From positions 1 through 41,525 of the forward strand of contig JADNRV010000384.1 in NCBI GenBank assembly GCA_015499995.1: 41,525 bases of DNA. The letters run 5' to 3'. Both the position numbers and the translations under genes were made by a program. The DNA comes from Flammula alnicola (Eukaryota > Basidiomycota > Agaricomycetes > Agaricales > Strophariaceae). Shown one piece after another: positions 35,669 through 41,525 of this stretch. Within the stretch, counting starts at the first letter, position 1. Each line of letters opens with the position of its first letter. A model generated the notes under the pieces. It did not search any database. It was not told where the DNA came from and saw nothing but the letters and a program-made list of their open reading frames with translations.

Positions 35669-37647
35669 GTTTCTACCCCCTGTAGTCTTTGATTCAACCC
35701 GGGTTTACTAAGTGCTGATCATCCAGACCAAAATGTACTGAGACACCCCCCATTTTTTAATATCTAAAGTACTGATACAACATTTTTATAAGTCTGATCT
35801 ACATGGTTTTATTGTACTGAGACACCCTGGATTTTAGTGACTCTGGATCCAACCCCCTTTATAAAGTGCTGAATCAATATTTTATAAGTGCTGAATCAAC
35901 TATTCTGGATGTCCTGACCCAACCCAGGAAATTCAATGTATTGAAAGTCCTGAGTCAACCTGGACTTTAATATCTCAAACTACTGAGTCAACCTGGACTT
36001 TAGCCTAAAAAGTCTTAAGTCAACCCAGACTTTGTATAATAAAAGTATTGAGTCAACCTGGATTTTTGGTGTATTGAAGTACTGATTCAACCCTGCATTT
36101 CTTACTTATTATATTTGGAATATAACCATTGATTCTCTTTGATCAATTGTAGATAAGCTACATCTTGGCCACATACCACCACTAGCCTTTGTTGACTCTG
36201 CTTATTCTACTTTACTATGCCACCAAAGCAATCAGGTCTCCATTATGCTACTGTACGCTTAGTCTGTAACTGAAGAGAAAGCTGGTTCTTGTTGAAATGA
36301 ATGAGTCACTATCGTTTACTTGGGTTTGAGCAGGTGTGATGAATCTTCGTACAGATTCCATTCTGGATTCTATATTTATCTTTCTAAATTTATGGCTTGT
36401 CTAAATCTTATTCCTAGTATAGTTTCTAACTTTTCTGAATCTCTTCCACTTTTCCAGTCATCCTCCTTTCCTCGTTGTCATCCTTCTATTTATTCCAGTC
36501 ATCCTCCTATTCATTTATTCTATATAAACCCCGTAGTTCTTAGGTATTTTCTCCGTAGAGTCAACACATTGCATTGACTTCCCAATCCATTCCAGTTTTC
36601 CTCCATTTGGATTTAGTTCCTTACAGCAGGGACCCTTGCAAACACGTGAGGATTTCATTTCTCATTTGCCTAGTTAAATAGTACATGCTCAGTACCAGTA
36701 GCTATGAATAAATGGGGCCTGCTTGACAAGAATCAGCTGAAAATAAGAACAGGTATACCGTATCTAAGGCTGCGAACACCCAAATCAATGTTTAGTTGAC
36801 TTAGTTTGTCCAAGGTGAGGATAATAGTTTTATAATATTGATACCTACTTGCGATCAAAGAAGGTTCCTAACTATATAATGGCTTGGACAAGGTCTGAAG
36901 CATGAATCTCAAATGAATGAGAATAAAATAAGTTGAACATGTGCACATGCATGCACAGTGTAATCTGCCATTGAGAGAGTACAATGTTTTATTCACATGT
37001 TGAAGTATAAACCAATTTATTAAATTGACTAGTGTAGACCTGTGAATCGGAGTACAAATGTGCCACAGCCAATCAAAACAGTTCTTTGTCTTGTGGAAAA
37101 GAGTCTGAGCTCTTTTATTATAAAAGATAGTACTGGTATCCTAATCTTACACTACATAGTCTATGACCCATGATCTGGGACTCTAATACATCTTTAAGTA
37201 GGCTTGTAATCAGAAGTTTAGATAGCTAGACAAGAAAGATTGAGTCAGTACTACAAAAAATAAAATATCAGGGTTGATTCAGTAGTCAGATATGGAAAAG
37301 AGGGGTTGATTCAGAATATGTAATTCAGGGTTATATCAGGAGATGCAATAAATAAAATACCAGGGTTGATTCAGTAGTTAGATATAGAAAAGAGGGGTTG
37401 ATTCAGAACATGTAATTCAGGGTTATATCAGGAGAAGCATTCTAGTTGAATCAGTAGTTCAATATTGCTGGAATTGAACTTCAAAAAGCAGGGTTGATTC
37501 AGAACATCATATAACAGGGGTTAGCCTTGTAGTTTTATTAAAGTTGGATCAGTACTTAATATTTAGTTGTATCAGTACTTATATTTCGGGGGTTGATTCA
37601 GCAGTCATTAAAGGGGGGTTTAATCAAAGACTACAGGGGGTAGAAAC
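35669..37647. mobile_element. 1.98-kb element with inverted subterminal repeat arrays
   Basis: The ends share a 26-base perfect inverted repeat, GTTTCTACCCCCTGTAGTCT then TTGATT. Inside the left end (about 35695-36110) a degenerate unit near AGTACTGAGTCAACCCTGG recurs about a dozen times at roughly 30-40-base spacing. Inside the right end (about 37245-37625) the same unit recurs inverted (CAGGGTTGATTCAGTACT). The middle (36110-37240) is AT-rich and has no credible gene, so the element is non-autonomous. I see no clear target duplication. Inverted subterminal arrays are typical of binding sites for a large transposase (for example hAT, CACTA or KDZ types); the superfamily cannot be fixed from this copy. 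Confidence 0.75.
37261..37439. repeat. two 87-base direct repeats in the right arm
   Basis: Bases 37261-37347 and 37353-37439 are about 94 percent identical, each containing two copies of GGGTTGATTCAG and one GTAATTCAGGGTTATATCAG. They show recent local expansion of the subterminal array of the element at 35669-37647. Confidence 0.85.
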
Positions 37648-37917
37648 CCATCTTGCGACCAGAACGTTAGTACTTCAAGGTCAAGTTCAAGAGACGCGTC
37701 GGGGCCAGGTGATGGAATAGGGAAATTCTTTCCCACGCATCCTCGAGGAGTGTGGGAAACTCCCGAGAAATTTCTTCATCCACAGAAAAGTGCAGGCATC
37801 GAAAGGTCTGCTCATCGTTGACGCCGTCCGTGGCGGTATACCCACAATTTTCTGTCTCTCATCTTCTAATTTCCATATACACTCCTCTACCCCATCTCCC
37901 CATCCTCACCTCTAAAA

Positions 37918-40043
37918 ATGCTCGTGCTTTACGAGACCGCAATGGGCTACTGCCTGTTCAAGGTTACCGACTCTGCCAAAATCGAGAGTGCCGATCTGTG
38001 GAAGGAGTTTAAGACCCCGGAGAAGGCCAGCAAACTGTGCGTACTCTTGTTTATGTGCATTCGAGAAAATATCTATTAACGCTTTGGGCTTCACAGGCTG
38101 AAGCTGAAGGCTCTCCATCGGTTCACGTCGACCGCGACTGCTGTAGAAGATCTCACTGCGCTGCAGAGTGGAAAACTTGGAAAGGTCTCAAGCAGTTCTT
38201 GACAGAGGAGGTGGTGGACAAGGCAAGGGCAAGGATGCGTTTGGTTGTGATTGATCCTCATCTTGGTTCGTTCTCTGTCACCTGGGAAGGCTCAACGTAT
38301 CTGACCTTTTTTCACCCTGGAATAATTAGGGCGTTCAATCTCGAAAAAGTTGAGCATCAATGTCAATGCCATGGCTGAAGGCTCGCATGGCGATCTTTGG
38401 CGTGGTATCAGAAGTCAGATGACAGCTCTCCTTGAAGGGTTGGACCCCAAGGATTTAGCAACGATGAGCTTGGGTCTCAGCCATTCACTGGCACGGTACG
38501 CATGGCGAAAATGTCCTCCTGCTCTCGATGATTAAATTTCCTTCCTGCAGGTTTAAACTCAAATTTTCGCCGGATAAGGTTGACACTATGGTGGTGCAAG
38601 CAATTGCCCTGCTCGACGACCTCGACAAGGAAATCAACATTTATGCCATGAGAGTAAAGGTATGTAATCCCTTTTTATTTACCTAACCGCCATGTTGAAG
38701 AAATTCTCCTTTTCCAGGAATGGTACGGCTGGCATTTCCCTGAGATGGCCAAAATCATTGTCGATAACGTCGCATACGCTAAAACTATCAAGCTCATGGG
38801 TATGTTGTGGTGTTCTATTTTACTTTCATTATCTAATGTCATTTCGTAGGCTTCCGAACAAATGCCTCAACAACAGACTTCGCTTCTGTTCTGCCGGAAG
38901 ACCTTGAGGCTATCCTCAAGGCTGCCGCCGAAATTTCCATGGGTACTGAAATCTCAGACTCTGATATTGCACACATCCACTCCCTTTGCGACCAAGTCAT
39001 CTCCATCTCACAATACCGCACACAACTTGCCGAATACCTCCGAAATCGTATGGCCGCCATTGCACCGAACTTGACAGTCCTTGTAGGAGAGCTCGTCGGC
39101 GCTCGCCTCATCAGCCACGCTGGTAGCTTGCTAAATCTTGCCAAACACCCTGCCAGCACCATCCAGATTCTCGGAGCTGAGAAGGCTCTGTTCCGTGCCT
39201 TGAAGACAAAAACACGACACACCGAAATACGGTTTGATCTATCATGTGCGTATTTCTTGTTCTGTCGAACTCTGCGTACGATGACATTAATAATATCTTT
39301 TGCGAAAAGGCTTCGCTTATTGGCCAAGCCCCTCCCAAGCTAAAGGGAAAGATGGCTCGTATGGTCGCCACAAAAGCCGCACTATCGATCCGTGTCGATG
39401 CTCTCACCGACGCTGACGGCAAATCAGACGCAGCAGCGTCGTCAATAGGTATCGACAACCGCACCAAACTTGAATCTCGTCTACGTGCCCTCGAACACGA
39501 AATGGACGCTGGAGGTGTCCGCCGCTTCGCCGACAACGGCAGAAAGCAGCAACGGTTCGAGATGACTGGCGAGACGAAGACATACAACGCCAAGGCCGAC
39601 CATGTTGACTTGGTTTCGACGCAACGTGAGAGCCCTATGGAGGCTGCTGTGAAGGCGGTGCTTGATGTGAAGGAGGAGAAGCGGAAGGCGAAGGAGGAGA
39701 GGAGAGCGAAGAAGAGGGCTGAGAAGGAGAAGAGCGTCACGCAGGAGCCGGAGGATGAGGACCAGATGGACGTGGATGGCCAGTCCAAGAAGGAGAGGAA
39801 GAGGAAACGGAGAGAGAGCGAGGGCGTGCCCATGGATGAGGATGAGCCGGAGAAGCCTAAGGTTTGTCAACGCCGTTCCCTTTCCCACTTCATTGTTTCT
39901 CATATTCTTTTTGCTAGGAGGAGACAGAAGAAGAGAAAAAGGCAAGGAAAAGGGCGAAGAAGGAGGCCAAGGCGGCTGCTGCTGCTGCCGCTGCCGATGG
40001 TATTGAATCACCCAAGAAAAAGAAGAAAAAGTCAGACGCATAA
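37918..40043 (+). CDS. NOP58: NOP58, box C/D snoRNP core protein (with indels)
   Basis: Exons 37918-38036, 38097-38265, 38330-38495, 38551-38659, 38718-38799, 38850-39245, 39310-39861 and 39918-40043; about 572 residues. NOP58 pairs with NOP56 on box C/D snoRNAs and fibrillarin to guide rRNA 2'-O-methylation in the nucleolus. Signatures: start [65 protein letters not shown], then the Nop domain with [18 protein letters not shown] and [20 protein letters not shown], and a Lys/Glu-rich KKE-type tail. Four one-base indels are needed against the family frame: one G short near 38185 (GKGLKQ), one G short near 38223, one T extra near 38240, one A extra near 39210 (KTKHDTPKY). All are in homopolymers and sum to zero. 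In so conserved an essential gene, sequencing error is likelier than decay. Confidence 0.9.
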
Positions 40044-40350
40044 TCGAAGTGTTGACTCGCAGATTTATTGTCGTGCTTTGTCTTTTTTACTTTTCTTGTC
40101 TGTCTTACCATCGTACACTATTTTTTACTCATGCGTGTCACCAATAAGACTACTACCTGAGTTATTTTTGAAGAAGAGCAAGGATGTATGAAAACTTGTC
40201 TAACTCAATTGAAAGCAGTTTACGGACGTGGGATTCTGTGGGCATCAATACAGTTTCCTGCAAGCTCGTACGATTTCATATATTCGCGTCAAACATAACG
40301 ATGACACCCATTCTTACTTTCAAACCACGTTTAACCTTCACGAACGTAAA
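40044..40350. other. tandem intergenic spacer
   Basis: 307 bases between NOP58 and ERG27, both on the plus strand, containing the NOP58 3' UTR and the ERG27 promoter. Nothing specific is recognised. Confidence 0.5.
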
Positions 40351-41525
40351 ATGGTTAAAACTCTTCTAGCCCCTCCTCTGGTAGTTATCGTGACAGGTGC
40401 GAATGGGTACGTTGTACGTTTTGCTGCAAACCTACCAAACCAAAGTAACAACTGGCTTCGTTCAGCGGTGTGGGATATGGCATTTGCCAACGACTGCTAC
40501 TCCAACTGTGCCAACTCAATCCTCCAGATGGGTTCCCCCAGGGCTTTTCATCCAATATCAAGGCGGACGAGCAAGCTCCAGCGGGCTATAAGGGCATTAC
40601 CCTGATAATGGCGTGTCGGAATATGAAGCGCGCAGAAGTTGCTCGTACAAAACTCCTCCAGTGGCTAGATAACCACCTCGCCACCCTCAAAAGATCCTCG
40701 GCAGACGACGAGGATTATGTTCGCACCTTCCGTGCTCACTGTGATATCCAAATACACGAGCTAGACCTCGCGTCTGTTAGCAGCACGCTCAAATTTGCCG
40801 CCACGATCAAGAAAAAGTAATGTCGCCACTGTTTCTCTTGTAAAGCGGTGCCTAATGGTTGTTAATCTTCAGAGTTCCATATGTCTCTCATCTCGTGTGT
40901 AATGCTGGCGTTGCGAGCTTCAGCGGTATCGACTGGTTGGCATGCTTCAAGCAACTTGCAGTCAGCCCAATGACTGCTATCACAGCGCCAGAGTTCTACC
41001 TACAGCACGAAGGAGAGATTAGTCCGGATAATATTGGTTGGGTGTGGCAATCTAACGTGTTTGGTCATTTTGTCTTGGTGCGTCGTTTGCAATGGAATTT
41101 TACAAGTTCGATTGCTCATAATTTTCGTGTAGTTCCGCGAACTTGAGACTTTGTTGGCCAAATCGCCTTTCGAGAGCTCTAGAGTACTATGGTGTTCTTC
41201 TTTAGAAGCATCCCCCAAGTTCTACGACTCCAGGGACTGGCAGTTGAAGATCACAGAACATTCGTACGAGAGTACAAAGTACCAGATTGACCTCATTGCG
41301 ACAAATCTCGACCAGTTGGCTGTGCAATCTGTGCCAACGAACGGAAAACGCATACGACATTTCATTACTGAACCTGGAGTATGTTCAACGACAATAAGTC
41401 AGGCACTTGTAGGACCTTTTCTCGACATTCTGAAAGTGCTCCTTTTCTACTTGGTCAGTGATCCAGTCTGCGTCGCGCGTTCTAAGCTAAATCTGTTATG
41501 TCAATAGGGTCGATTGTTTGGCTCC
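40351..41525 (+). CDS. ERG27: 3-keto-steroid reductase ERG27 (partial)
   Basis: Exons 40351-40406, 40466-40816, 40873-41077, 41133-41453 and the first 18 bases of the next (41508-41525), all GT...AG in phase; the gene continues past the window. ERG27 is the NADPH-dependent reductase of the sterol C-4 demethylation complex (with ERG25, ERG26 and ERG28) at the endoplasmic reticulum and lipid droplets. It has the short-chain dehydrogenase cofactor motif TGANGGVGYGI near residue 15, ITLIMACRN with the NADP-type Arg, HLVCNAGVAS (NAG motif), and VLWCSSLEAS followed by the catalytic pair in YESTKYQ. The order and the long loop after the first helix are typical of ERG27 rather than a generic reductase. 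Confidence 0.9.

Overview
The window looks like nuclear DNA of a mushroom-forming basidiomycete (Agaricomycetes). Genes are dense and on both strands. Introns are many and short (about 46-65 bases) with GT...AG borders and CTRAY-like branch sites. Two proteins belong to families I know only from Agaricomycetes. Nearly every gene had to be assembled by hand from exons in different frames, so the exon borders given are reading-frame-consistent proposals, not transcript evidence.

Layout. 1-149: 3' end of an unknown gene. 1635-3025 (-): SH3-domain protein. 3597-7426 (-): a 1200-residue Gln/Gly/Met-rich protein with an SS18/SSXT-like domain, probably a chromatin-remodelling subunit. 8475-9475 (+): cytosolic ribosomal protein uL2 (RPL2). 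10178-11593 (-): NCBP3-like cap-binding protein, sharing a 183-base divergent promoter with KRR1 (11777-13494, +), an SSU-processome factor. 14594-15631 (-): Agaricomycete orphan protein. 16088-17190 (-): sugar-transporter pseudogene lacking most of its transmembrane segments. 17932-22029 (+): an orphan-family protein that runs in frame into a VelB-like velvet regulator. 22.0-24.3 kb: gene graveyard, including a broken Fic/Doc-type gene. 24.5-27.2 kb: cluster of four non-autonomous TIR elements, two of one long-TIR family with 9-base target duplications. 27332-29039 (+): EAF transcription elongation factor. 29946-31428 (-): secreted ferritin-like (Rds1-type) protein. 32809-35251 (-): secreted serine carboxypeptidase (S10). 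35669-37647: AT-rich element with inverted subterminal repeat arrays. 37918-40043 (+): NOP58, box C/D snoRNP core. 40351-41525 (+): ERG27 3-keto-steroid reductase, cut by the window end.

Functionally the intact genes are mostly RNA and chromatin housekeeping (uL2, KRR1, NOP58, NCBP3-like, EAF, SSXT-like), plus two secreted proteins, a sterol enzyme and a developmental regulator. They do not form one pathway.

The points most worth checking are a predicted one-nucleotide exon in KRR1, an AT-AC intron just after the catalytic His of the carboxypeptidase, the orphan-velvet reading-frame continuity, the two unnamed mobile-element families, and clustered one-base indels in NOP58 and the NCBP3-like gene that look like assembly errors and should temper any pseudogene call.
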